This document shows positions 16,646 through 25,296 of a stretch of 64,000 nucleotides of DNA, piece by piece (within the stretch, counting starts at the first letter, position 1; each line of letters opens with the position of its first letter). This DNA is from Acidobacteriota bacterium. GTDB lineage: Bacteria > Acidobacteriota > Blastocatellia > Pyrinomonadales > Pyrinomonadaceae. Position numbers and translations under genes: made by a program. The stretch covers positions 248,001 through 312,000 of the forward strand of contig JAOAPY010000015.1 of the NCBI GenBank assembly GCA_025463135.1, written 5' to 3'. The notes under the pieces are model-generated. The model saw only the letters and a list, made by a program, of their open reading frames with translations. It did no database searches and was not told where the DNA came from.

Positions 16646-18907
16646 CTACGCTCGCAGGTACTTCGTCATGCGGAGGCTGGTGCCTTCATCCACGCGCTCA
16701 AACTCTACCTCATCCATCAGGCTCTTAATCATCTTGAGACCCAGACCGCGACGATTGGCTGAGGCCTCCTGGATTTCACCGGAGGCCGCTTCGCTTTCGC
16801 CATTTCGCGCCTCAACACTGACAGGGACTATACCACGGCTCGAAATAGTGATGACTAATTTATCATTTTCGACGCGAAAACGTTGATAAATCTTGCGGTC
16901 AGGACTGAGGCTGTGCTCAGAAGCATTTATTATAGCCTCTACCACCGCATGCTTGATTTGGTTGACGGCTTCGGGGCGAAAGTTCAAACGGCGAGCTATT
17001 TCCTCAACGGTGTGGGCCACTAACAACTCATTATCGTCGCCCATCGGAACAACCATCTCAAATTCAGTCGCGCTCGCTGCTTCGTTCCGCCCTGCTCGCG
17101 ATTCATCCAACCGTGCGGTCAACAGCTCCATTTGCTGACGGCTCGAAGCGTAGGCCCCGAACTCCGCGAGCAACTGAGAGGCTGCCGGCGAAAATCCTTC
17201 TCTGGCAATCAACCAGATGCGTACAGCGCCAAAGCCGGACTCCCGGGCCATTAAATTAAGTTGTTCGCACCAAACGTTGGCCACCTCGCGATTGGCTTCC
17301 AGCTTGGAATCGATCTCGGCCACCATCCAGACCACCTGGGTCGCATCAGTGTATTTGCTTTCGGTAAACGCATGGGCCACCACGCAACGCTCTTCGTCGC
17401 ATAGTGGTTGTGCCCCGGCATTGAATGCTGCGCAGCTGGCAACGTGCACGACTTGCGGCAGTCGCACCAGGCCCGGATCCGCTTCCAGTCCGGCGGCGAT
17501 TTCATCGAGGGTGCCGCCCTTGTAAGCATCACTGAACCGAGCGTAATCAAGCAGAATTGCCGGGACCCGCTGACAATCAAACCTGGCCAACAAATCCCTC
17601 AGACCGAGGGACGCAACGCGCCGGTAGTTCCTGGCCATGGTGTTCGGCGCCCGCTTCAACGAATCTGCGATGGTCTCAGCTACAACCAGGGCCCGCGCAT
17701 CACCCTTGATCTCCAATCGATAACGGATCTTCAGATAATCATTCCAGACAACCGAGCCGCCTCCAGCTTCGACAATGCCGCCGTCCCAGGTGATTATTTC
17801 GTGGGCATGCAGAGTACGTAACACTCTTTCCAGCTCCGCTGCCTCAAGATGCAAACTTCCCTTCCAACCGGCAAATGAGTTCCGCCGCGATCCCGGTGTG
17901 TTCGACTCGTAAAGAAGTCGAATGACGGCCCGCCGCAACCCCGGATCTGCTGCAACGTCTTCGAGCAACGAAGAGAAATAGCGACCGAAATGCCTTCCCA
18001 TCAATTCATCTACGTAGAGTCTTTCGCAAGCGAGATAAGTATCGAGCGATACGCCGAGTTCGCTCGCTGCCTGCAAGAAGGTGGTGATTAATAACGGACT
18101 GCACTCGAATTGCAGCACTAGTAAATCCCGCACTTCATCTGAAAGAGTGATGCGTTGCTTGTGTGCTACGTGTTCAATCAGTGCGCGACCGTCTTCATCT
18201 CTAAGCTTCTCGAGTCTGAGGATTTCAAAACCGGCAAAGTCGCATTGCGCGTCATGGACCGCGTCCAACATCTGCCTTCTCAGTCCGGCAATCAGGAAAG
18301 GCAAACGAGAGCGGCTGAAGATGCGAATCATCTCGGTGCGCAACGCGGGTCCATCGGCCGGGCTGTCAATCAATGCTACCGCATCAAACATGACGAACGG
18401 ATAGCCGTGCTGAGCGGGAACACTCTGCGGCGCACTCAGGCACCAGCGAACCAGGGCTTCGTCATCATTGCCGAACCGTTCGCGTTTATAGGATTCGACT
18501 AACTGGTTAATCCATTCATAGTCGGCAGGTGGCGCCAGCGCCAGAATATCATTGAGGCTCAGCGAGGACTGACAGAGCGACGGCTCACCGCGGCGAAAGG
18601 CGACATACTGCAACAGGAAAGTATTGAGGAACTCTATGGCCGTACTTACCGCGGTCTTTTCTTCCCTGGGTACGACAAAGAAAATGGGAATGATCTTGCC
18701 GCGCTGATGGTAAAACTGGTCGTACGCTTGCCGCAACAACTCCGAGACACCGGCTGTCGGAGCCAGCAAAAGGAGCAGACCCAGCGGCCCCTCGTGCAGC
18801 GGATGCGATACGATGCGGCGCAACTCGTCAGCACGGCCAACGAACTCGCTTCTGTCGACGCGACTAAGAACGCGCCGCGTGTTTTCGCCGGGGGTCTCAG
18901 TGCTCAT
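16646..18907 (-). CDS. AAA/STAND-like protein with C-terminal RsbW-type HATPase domain
   Basis: A 753-residue two-ended regulator. The N-terminal 300 residues look like a STAND/AAA module: it begins with FVGRADELRRI, and a Walker-B-like strand is at PFVMFDAVALID. The expected P-loop (LLLLLAPTAGVSELLRQA) lacks the invariant Gly-Lys-Ser/Thr, so nucleotide binding there may be lost. The middle (300-600) is unrecognised. Residues 630-753 form a HATPase domain with an N-box (AVVEAIINASEHS) and GLGLKMIKSLMDEVEFE, as in RsbW/SpoIIAB, but the G1 box reads SSRGIVP instead of DxGxG. Its start overlaps the cyclase gene by 11 bases. A partner-switch role with the STAS protein is inferred. Confidence 0.75.
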   Translation of the reverse strand: MSTETPGENTRRVLSRVDRSEFVGRADELRRIVSHPLHEGPLGLLLLLAPTAGVSELLRQAYDQFYHQRGKIIPIFFVVPREEKTAVSTAIEFLNTFLLQYVAFRRGEPSLCQSSLSLNDILALAPPADYEWINQLVESYKRERFGNDDEALVRWCLSAPQSVPAQHGYPFVMFDAVALIDSPADGPALRTEMIRIFSRSRLPFLIAGLRRQMLDAVHDAQCDFAGFEILRLEKLRDEDGRALIEHVAHKQRITLSDEVRDLLVLQFECSPLLITTFLQAASELGVSLDTYLACERLYVDELMGRHFGRYFSSLLEDVAADPGLRRAVIRLLYESNTPGSRRNSFAGWKGSLHLEAAELERVLRTLHAHEIITWDGGIVEAGGGSVVWNDYLKIRYRLEIKGDARALVVAETIADSLKRAPNTMARNYRRVASLGLRDLLARFDCQRVPAILLDYARFSDAYKGGTLDEIAAGLEADPGLVRLPQVVHVASCAAFNAGAQPLCDEERCVVAHAFTESKYTDATQVVWMVAEIDSKLEANREVANVWCEQLNLMARESGFGAVRIWLIAREGFSPAASQLLAEFGAYASSRQQMELLTARLDESRAGRNEAASATEFEMVVPMGDDNELLVAHTVEEIARRLNFRPEAVNQIKHAVVEAIINASEHSLSPDRKIYQRFRVENDKLVITISSRGIVPVSVEARNGESEAASGEIQEASANRRGLGLKMIKSLMDEVEFERVDEGTSLRMTKYLRA

Positions 18908-20636
18908 CGGTTAACCGTGTTTGCGGAGCTCGCTCCTGGTAAAAAGCGATCTTGTTCTTTCCCATGTTCTTTGCTTCATACAGAGCGCGATCCGCCGACC
19001 AAATAATCTCTTCAGCGGCATTAATTGTGGAGGAAAACGACGACACGCCGATACTTATAGTTACCGCATTCATAGGTTGCGCTTTCGAGTGCGGAATAGG
19101 CGTCTGTTCGATCCTTTCTCGCATACGTTCCGCGATGACTCCGGCTTCCTGAAGTGAAGTCTGCGGCAACAAGACACAAAATTCTTCGCCGCCATAACGC
19201 GATGCAACATCAGCGGCCCTAAGCGTTCCCTTTAATCCCTGCGCCGTCATCTGTAGTGCCAGATCACCCGCCTGATGCCCATTCAGATCGTTATAGATCT
19301 TGAAGTCGTCGATGTCGATCATCAGGAAACTCAAAGGCTGGTCATAGCGCTTGGAACGATTTACTTCTTCGGCTAATCGTTCTTCCAGATAGCGCCGGTT
19401 CGGAAGACCGGTGAGCGGATCTGTAATGGACATCAATTGAAACTGCGTTGCTTTCTCCTGCCATTCCGCGCGCTCCAGGGCCAGGGCCACTTGTGGCGCT
19501 ACGATCTCGAGCAGGGTCAGGTCAACCTCGTCGTAACTTCCACCACCACTCTTGTCCGTCATATTGAGGACGCCGATACGCCGGCCCCCAATGGTTATTG
19601 GATAGCTGATAAAGGATTGCGTCTTGTATTGGTGAGTCGCCGGCGCGGGAGTGATTCCCGCCGCCTCGAGGTCGTTCACCATTACGGGCCGTCCGGCCTT
19701 TAAAGCTTCGCCGGAAATGCCTTCGCCCAGACGCATACTCGAAACTTCGGCAATGTCCGTCGGGATCCCAACTGCGGCCTTGATCGTCAGTTGGTTTGTT
19801 GCTTCATCATAAATCAACAGCGACGCGCGCTCGGCATGCAGCAGGTCCCTGGAATTCATTAGGATGGCCAGGTAGGTTTGCCCGGGATCGTTGGAACTGA
19901 TTCGCTCGAGAAAATATTGCATCGATTGAGCGAATCGCGTCTGGTGCTCGACCTGACTGCGCAGCCGTTCGACTTCGCGCTCCAGATCGGGAACTTCAGG
20001 TTCTGTGCCCATCGCATGATCGGTTTGATCATCTGTGCGATGTTCGGGGGATGGGTCCGCGGGAGAGTCGCTGGACTCCTGCTTCGGAACCACGCGTAAA
20101 TCACGGGTACTTCTTTCTACCCTGGCCGCCAGGTCCTTTAACCTGGACATCGTTGTGAAAATGACATTCTCAAACGTCGCTTCTGTGAACAGATCCTTTA
20201 GATCACCCTCACGGAGGCGCTCAACTGTAGCTTTGTAATGGGCTGTCTCGAGAAAAGCACGACCGCCGATCACTGCCAGATCTTTTCTCTCGCCGATGTG
20301 TACCGGTTCTGAGAAACAGTGTAGCCCGGCGTGACAACGGTAATAGGTGGCTCGGCCGGCGCTCAGCGCTCGGCCATGGGCCTCACCGCAAAAAGGACGG
20401 CAGAGCCCTGCGTGTTTCGGTGACGACTGAATTGCCTGACAGATGGAATTATTATTTGCCGACAACAACTCTGGCGGCTGCAAACCTTCTACGAGGAGCA
20501 AAGAAAGACCGGCCCTATGGGCCAGTTCTTCTTGTTTCTCAGCCCAAGCCGGTGGCGTTTCATGCGAATCTTTCTGAAAGATTGTGCGCCGGGGATCGGG
20601 GGATTCCTTTGCCATTGCGAGATTTACTTGTCGCAT
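18897..20636 (-). CDS. PocR-GAF-GGDEF diguanylate cyclase
   Basis: It makes cyclic di-GMP from two GTP. It has 579 residues. The first 150 form a PocR-like sensory domain: CQAIQSSPKHAGLCRPFCGE, YRCHAGLHCF and VIGGRAFLE, a Cys/His-rich fold. A GAF domain covers about 225-375 (LAILMNSRDLLHAERASLLI, GISGEALKAGRPVMVND). The GGDEF domain covers 400-565, with DPLTGLPNRR, IDIDDFKIYND and the active-site GGEEF near 482. RAAD lies five residues before GGEEF and is a product-inhibition I-site. First gene of the leftward operon. An ATG at 20615 is an alternative start. Confidence 0.93.
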   Translation of the reverse strand: MRQVNLAMAKESPDPRRTIFQKDSHETPPAWAEKQEELAHRAGLSLLLVEGLQPPELLSANNNSICQAIQSSPKHAGLCRPFCGEAHGRALSAGRATYYRCHAGLHCFSEPVHIGERKDLAVIGGRAFLETAHYKATVERLREGDLKDLFTEATFENVIFTTMSRLKDLAARVERSTRDLRVVPKQESSDSPADPSPEHRTDDQTDHAMGTEPEVPDLEREVERLRSQVEHQTRFAQSMQYFLERISSNDPGQTYLAILMNSRDLLHAERASLLIYDEATNQLTIKAAVGIPTDIAEVSSMRLGEGISGEALKAGRPVMVNDLEAAGITPAPATHQYKTQSFISYPITIGGRRIGVLNMTDKSGGGSYDEVDLTLLEIVAPQVALALERAEWQEKATQFQLMSITDPLTGLPNRRYLEERLAEEVNRSKRYDQPLSFLMIDIDDFKIYNDLNGHQAGDLALQMTAQGLKGTLRAADVASRYGGEEFCVLLPQTSLQEAGVIAERMRERIEQTPIPHSKAQPMNAVTISIGVSSFSSTINAAEEIIWSADRALYEAKNMGKNKIAFYQERAPQTRLTDEH

Positions 20637-20953
20637 TCGGACAGGGGGCGAATCGTCTTCGCAAGGATGCCAACACCTTTGGGTGCTTTCATTTTTACAT
20701 TTGAACCTGGGCTACTTGACGTCGGGGCCGGAACGTTCTTCGTCAGCTTAAACCGGCAAAAGTTAGTATATACGCGCGATTTGCCCGCGGAAACCTGTCT
20801 GATTGCGACCTTCAAGAAAGCAAACGACAAGTCACTTAATTGCTATATGACTAATGAGCACTCGGTTTCATGGGAAAGACAGAGGAAAACTGCTATCCGG
20901 CGCGGAGAACCTCAGGTGATTGCGAAGAGAATCACCGCTGGAATTTTATTGAG
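20637..20953. other. Intergenic region between two leftward operons
   Basis: About 317 bases lie between the end of oppF and the start of the cyclase gene. It should hold the promoter of the cyclase operon (read leftwards) and the terminator of the opp operon. I see no clear hairpin with a T-run, no repeat of the families found elsewhere and no convincing small gene. Open frames that cross it on either strand have no ribosome binding site and no family features. Confidence 0.4.
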
Positions 20954-22021
20954 CTATGCGCTCAGTCCGGGCGCCTCGCCAGCCTTTACGCGGTCGATGT
21001 CCGGCTGGTCGGGACTGATTCTGATGCAAGCCGCAAAGTGGTCCGGCTTGATTTCAACCAGGGCAGGCTCGACTTCTTTGCAGGACTGAATGGCATAGGG
21101 GCAACGCGTGTGAAACCGGCAACCTGCCGGCGGATTCAACGGAGAGGGTACATCACCCTCCAGGACAATTCGCCGGCGCTGGGATTCGATCTCCGGATCA
21201 GGCACCGGCACCGCCGAGATCAAAGCTTTCGTGTAAGGCATCAATGGTTCTTCGTAGATGGTCCTGGCGCCGGTAAGTTCAACCAACTTGCCGAGGTACA
21301 TCACTGCTACGCGGTCGGAAACGTGTCTGACTGCGCGCAGATCATGGGAGATGAAAAGATAGGTCAGGTTCTTCTCGCGCTTGAGTCGCTCGAGCAGATT
21401 CATGATCTGAGCCTGAATGGAAACATCCAGCGCTGAGATTGGCTCGTCGGCTACAATAAAATCCGGATCCACGGCCAAGGCGCGGGCAATGCCGATGCGC
21501 TGCCGCTGACCTCCGGAAAACTCGTGCGGATAGCGTTTGACAAAGCGCTTGCTGAGCCCAACGGTTTCCATCAATTCCTGTACGCGACGTTCAGCTTCCG
21601 TTCCGCTCGCCAACTTAAAGGTGTCGAGTGGCTCGCCAATGATCTGGCCCACAGTCATGCGCGGATTCAACGAAGCATAAGGGTCCTGAAAAATAATTTG
21701 AAGATGACGACGTTGCTCGCGCATCTGCTTGGCAGAAAGCTTCGCTAAATCCTGATCGCGATAAAGAACCTGACCCGCGGTTGGTTCCGTCAGGCGCAGA
21801 ATCGTCCGACCGAGGGTCGATTTCCCGCAACCCGATTCGCCCACCAGGCCCAGCGTTTCTCCCTTAAAGATATCCAGCGTCACTCCGTCTACGGCTTTAA
21901 CAATCCTTCCCTTCCCCGCTTTGAAATACACTTTCAAATCGCGGATGGCGACCAGGGGCTCGCGCACCAAAGTAGTCAAGCGTGGCGGAGCTGATTGCAT
22001 AAGACCTGGTGACTCGGTCAT
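20954..22021 (-). CDS. oppF: Peptide ABC transporter ATPase, OppF-like
   Basis: One of two ATPases that power peptide import. It has the Walker [11 protein letters not shown]-loop region [13 protein letters not shown], signature [15 protein letters not shown] and Walker [13 protein letters not shown]. The C-terminal oligopeptide-transporter extension ([33 protein letters not shown]) carries cysteines that in relatives bind an iron-sulphur cluster. The frame is open to 22078, but I chose ATG at 22021: it overlaps the oppD stop as ATGA, typical of coupled translation, and the extra N-terminal residues lie wholly inside oppD. Confidence 0.95.
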   Translation of the reverse strand: MTESPGLMQSAPPRLTTLVREPLVAIRDLKVYFKAGKGRIVKAVDGVTLDIFKGETLGLVGESGCGKSTLGRTILRLTEPTAGQVLYRDQDLAKLSAKQMREQRRHLQIIFQDPYASLNPRMTVGQIIGEPLDTFKLASGTEAERRVQELMETVGLSKRFVKRYPHEFSGGQRQRIGIARALAVDPDFIVADEPISALDVSIQAQIMNLLERLKREKNLTYLFISHDLRAVRHVSDRVAVMYLGKLVELTGARTIYEEPLMPYTKALISAVPVPDPEIESQRRRIVLEGDVPSPLNPPAGCRFHTRCPYAIQSCKEVEPALVEIKPDHFAACIRISPDQPDIDRVKAGEAPGLSA

Positions 22022-23037
22022 AAACTGGTGCTCGACTCTTTCTGAGATTCCCGATAGACCTCGGCAGCGAAGTGGCAAAGAGAGTAATGTTCAGCGTTCA
22101 ATTGAACGAAGGGTGGAAATTCCTGGCGACAAATTTCTGCCACCCGATCGCAGCGCGGCGCAAACGGACAGCCCGGTTTTAGATGGGCGACATCCGGCGG
22201 CAGGCCGGGAATCTGGTAAAGCTTGCCTTGCTCCGCCGTAGGATCCGGCACCGAACGGAGCAGTCCTCGCGTGTATGGATTTCCGGGTAAGGCAAACAGC
22301 TCGCGCGTCGGGGCCCGCTCAAACACCTTGCCCGCGTACATTACGACGACGTGATCCGTCATTCCCGCCACCACGCCCAGATCGTGAGTGATGAGAATGA
22401 CGCTGGTGCCGGTCCGTTGTTTGAGCTTCTTAATCAGTTCCAGAATCTGTGCCTGAATAGTAACGTCAAGAGCAGTCGTTGGTTCGTCGGCTATCAATAA
22501 TTCCGGTTCGCATGACAGGGCCATCGCGATCATTACTCGCTGCCGCATGCCGCCGGAAAACTCGTGCGGATAGTCTTCAACCCTGGCCCGGGCATCTGGA
22601 ATTCCCACCATCTCTAACATTTTCACCGCGTGCTCGTAGGCCTGGGCTTTGTTATGTCCAAGATGAAGCCGCGTCATCTCCATCAGCTGCCTGGAGATCT
22701 TCATGAAAGGATTCAATGACGTCATCGGATCCTGGAAGATCATCGAAATACGCCGGCCGCGGATCTGGCGTACTTCCTCTTCGGTCAATTGCAACAGGTC
22801 CTGACCCGCAAAGACAATTTCACCGCCGGCGATTCTTCCCGGGGGATTTGGGACCAGACGGATAATTGAGAGATTGGTGACAGACTTTCCCGAACCTGAC
22901 TCGCCGACAATGCCCAATGTCTCACCGCGCTGCAATGCAAAACTAACACCGTCCACGGCTTTGACCGTGCCGTCCTCTGTTTCGAAGTACGTGCGCAGAT
23001 TTTTGACTTCGAGGAGTGTGCCGTTGTTATTACTCAT
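22018..23037 (-). CDS. oppD: Peptide ABC transporter ATPase, OppD-like
   Basis: Partner ATPase of OppF, 339 residues. Motifs are Walker [11 protein letters not shown]-loop [13 protein letters not shown], signature [15 protein letters not shown] and Walker [13 protein letters not shown], followed by [11 protein letters not shown]. The C-terminal extension [20 protein letters not shown] is the typical OppD/DppD tail. The stop codon overlaps the oppF start. Between it and oppC lies a 159-base gap filled by a tandem repeat, an unusual interruption in an operon that is otherwise closely spaced. Confidence 0.95.
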   Translation of the reverse strand: MSNNNGTLLEVKNLRTYFETEDGTVKAVDGVSFALQRGETLGIVGESGSGKSVTNLSIIRLVPNPPGRIAGGEIVFAGQDLLQLTEEEVRQIRGRRISMIFQDPMTSLNPFMKISRQLMEMTRLHLGHNKAQAYEHAVKMLEMVGIPDARARVEDYPHEFSGGMRQRVMIAMALSCEPELLIADEPTTALDVTIQAQILELIKKLKQRTGTSVILITHDLGVVAGMTDHVVVMYAGKVFERAPTRELFALPGNPYTRGLLRSVPDPTAEQGKLYQIPGLPPDVAHLKPGCPFAPRCDRVAEICRQEFPPFVQLNAEHYSLCHFAAEVYRESQKESSTSL

Positions 23038-23081
23038 CAGCCAGTTCAGATCAGTTCAGTTCTCGAGTATGCGTTTAAGAT

Positions 23082-23191
23082 GACTTGAGATCTCAAGATT
23101 GAAATCTCAGATCTGAGATCTGAGATCTGAGATCTGAGATCGGAGATCTGAGATCGGAGATCTGAGATCTGAGATCTGAAATCTCAGATCC
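23082..23191. repeat. GATCTGA tandem repeat with inverted ends
   Basis: About 110 bases built from a seven-base word, GATCTGA (with GATCGGA variants), repeated about ten times, and bounded by TTGAAATCTCAGATC at the left and GATCTGAAATCTCAGATC at the right. Since the word contains the palindrome AGATCT, the whole tract can fold on itself. It lies between oppC and oppD. Confidence 0.9.
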
Positions 23192-23196
23192 TATTG

Positions 23197-24222
23197 TTAA
23201 GTCCGCATCTGCGGATCAAGCGCGTCACGCAGTCCGTCACCGAGAAAATTCAGCGAGAACAGAGTCAGCGCCATCGTTACTCCCGGGAAAATCAGCTGCC
23301 AGGGAAAGATCGCTATGTTCTGAATGCCCTCGGCCGCCAGGCTGCCCCAGGAGGCAAGTGGCGGCTGTACGCCGAAACCGAGAAACGATAGAAAGGCTTC
23401 GCTAAGCATTACCTGGGGAATCGTCAGCGTCGCATAAACGATAACCGGGCCCAGCGTGTTCGGGACTACATGACGAAAAATGATGCGCGTGGTCGAAACT
23501 CCTGTAGCGCGCGCGGCGACCACGAACTCCTGATTTTTCAAAGACAGGACCTGCCCGCGGACAATACGCGCCATGGTCAGCCACGAGACCGATCCCAGGG
23601 CAATGAACAGCAGGACCAGTTGGCCCACCGCCGTGCTGCTGCGAAATACCGCCAACAGGACAATCACCAGAATGATATATGGCAGGGAGTATAGAACGTC
23701 TACCAGGCGCATCATCCAATTGTCCACGCGCCCGCCGAGATACCCGGCCACCGCACCATAGCCAACACCGATAATCAGGGACACCAGGGTAGAAATAATT
23801 CCCACCATCAAAGAAATACGTCCACCCAGAAGTACGCGCGCGAGCAGGTCACGGCCCGAGTTGTCGGTGCCCATGGGATGCGCCCATGAAAAAGATCCGT
23901 CCGCCGATCTAAACGGCGGAATCGATTTGATCAGCGTTACGTCCCGCGGAATACTGTCGTAAGTAAAACCCGTGGCTGCTTTTATGATCGGTGGCCCGAG
24001 CAGTGAGATAAACGTAATCAGGACGACGACGATCAATCCAAATACAGCCAGCTTGTTCTTGAGCAGGCGGCGCCTGGCGTCTTTCCACAATGACGACCCG
24101 GCAACATATTCGTCTTCATCAAGCACGCGGACGGCGCCCTCTGCGACAGCAAATTCAGGTGGCACATGAATCAGGTCGCGTGGCTCCTGCCGGCTTATGA
24201 AATCAGGCGGTTCTTCTTTCAT
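23197..24222 (-). CDS. oppC: Peptide ABC transporter permease, OppC-like
   Basis: Inner-membrane channel subunit with 341 residues. An extended cytoplasmic N-terminus (1-50) leads to a first helix (KLAVFGLIVVVLITFISLLG), then the periplasmic segment with PMGTDNSGRDLLARVLLGGR, a hallmark of OppC/DppC proteins, and five further helices. The EAA loop that docks the ATPase is near VVAARATGVSTTRIIFRHVV. The C-terminus LNFLGDGLRDALDP is typical. The preceding operon member is oppB, 63 bases upstream. Confidence 0.95.
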   Translation of the reverse strand: MKEEPPDFISRQEPRDLIHVPPEFAVAEGAVRVLDEDEYVAGSSLWKDARRRLLKNKLAVFGLIVVVLITFISLLGPPIIKAATGFTYDSIPRDVTLIKSIPPFRSADGSFSWAHPMGTDNSGRDLLARVLLGGRISLMVGIISTLVSLIIGVGYGAVAGYLGGRVDNWMMRLVDVLYSLPYIILVIVLLAVFRSSTAVGQLVLLFIALGSVSWLTMARIVRGQVLSLKNQEFVVAARATGVSTTRIIFRHVVPNTLGPVIVYATLTIPQVMLSEAFLSFLGFGVQPPLASWGSLAAEGIQNIAIFPWQLIFPGVTMALTLFSLNFLGDGLRDALDPQMRT

Positions 24223-24285
24223 TAGAAATTTGTACTTCGTGCTTAGCGGTACCTTTTACCCTGAAGTGACTTCTATCGAAATCTT

Positions 24286-25209
24286 TCAGTAACGAATTCG
24301 TGGATCCAAATACGCGTAAGCGATATCCACCAACAGGTTCATCAACAACAGCGTAATAGCGATAAAAGCAACTATCCCGATTATCAGCGGCTCGTCGCGA
24401 TTCAAGGAAGCTTGAATGAAATAATTTCCCAGACCGGGCAAAGCAAAGATGCGTTCGACCACGACTGTGCCGGTCAGCAGGAAAGCGAGTGCCGGCCCCG
24501 TGAAAGAAACGACGGGCATCAAACCCGCGCGCAGCGCATGGCGAATAACAACATCCCGCTCACGCAAACCCTTTGAGCGGGCGGTGCGAATGTAATCAGA
24601 CCGCAAAACCTCGAGCATCCCAGCCCGCGTCAATCGCGCAATGTACGCCATGTAAAGACCCGACAACGTCAGTACCGGGAGGATTAGGCTCTTGCTCCAA
24701 AAGCCGCCCCAGCGGGCGGGCGGCAACCAGTAGAGTGACAACGAAAAGACCATCACCAGCAGCGGACCCACAACAAAGTTCGGGATCGATATTCCCAGCA
24801 TAGCCACCGCCATCGAGGCATAGTCCCACGCCGAATTTTGTTTCAGGGCCGCGATCGAACCAAAAGTTATGCCCAGGATCAGCGCCAGCAGATAAGCGAG
24901 CAAGCCAATCGTGGCGGAGACGGGCAGTGAGCGAGCAATGATGTTGCTGACTGGTTGGCCCTGGTATTTGAGCGAGTTGCCGAAATCCAAATGCCGCACG
25001 ATCGGCCACATGGCTTTCCCATACTGGACGTACCACGGCTTATTCAGGCCATACTTTTCCTTGATGTTTTCGCGGATAGCTTTGGGAATCGACCTTTCAG
25101 CCGTATAGAAGTTGCCGGGGGCTAATCTGATGAGACCCCAGGTCAAAGTGATCACGACGAAGATCGTTGGAATAGTGATCAGGAGGCGACGAATTATGAA
25201 TCGAAGCAT
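24286..25209 (-). CDS. oppB: Peptide ABC transporter permease, OppB-like
   Basis: The second channel subunit, 307 residues, six helices. It opens with FIIRRLLITIPTIFVVITLTW and carries the DppB-type features KYGLNKPWYVQYGKAM, FGNSLKYQGQPV, the EAA-loop region YIRTARSKGLRERDVVIRHAL and the C-terminal helix ending in YAYLDPRIRY. It lies between oppA and oppC, with 87 and 63 bases of spacing. Confidence 0.95.
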   Translation of the reverse strand: MLRFIIRRLLITIPTIFVVITLTWGLIRLAPGNFYTAERSIPKAIRENIKEKYGLNKPWYVQYGKAMWPIVRHLDFGNSLKYQGQPVSNIIARSLPVSATIGLLAYLLALILGITFGSIAALKQNSAWDYASMAVAMLGISIPNFVVGPLLVMVFSLSLYWLPPARWGGFWSKSLILPVLTLSGLYMAYIARLTRAGMLEVLRSDYIRTARSKGLRERDVVIRHALRAGLMPVVSFTGPALAFLLTGTVVVERIFALPGLGNYFIQASLNRDEPLIIGIVAFIAITLLLMNLLVDIAYAYLDPRIRY

Positions 25210-25296
25210 TGATTAGTTGCGCAGAATCAAAACGCTGTCTGAATAATCGTTAAGGCCCGCCCGCAAAACAAAATTCAATTCAACAACCGGTCGCGC

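Noticed and set aside
20517-21089. 190-residue plus-strand frame over the opp/cyclase gap
   Set aside because: It overlaps the ends of both well-supported minus-strand genes, has no ribosome binding site and no family features.
23082-23191. CRISPR-like array of short regular repeats
   Set aside because: The units are seven bases with no spacers and no cas genes nearby; it is a simple tandem repeat.
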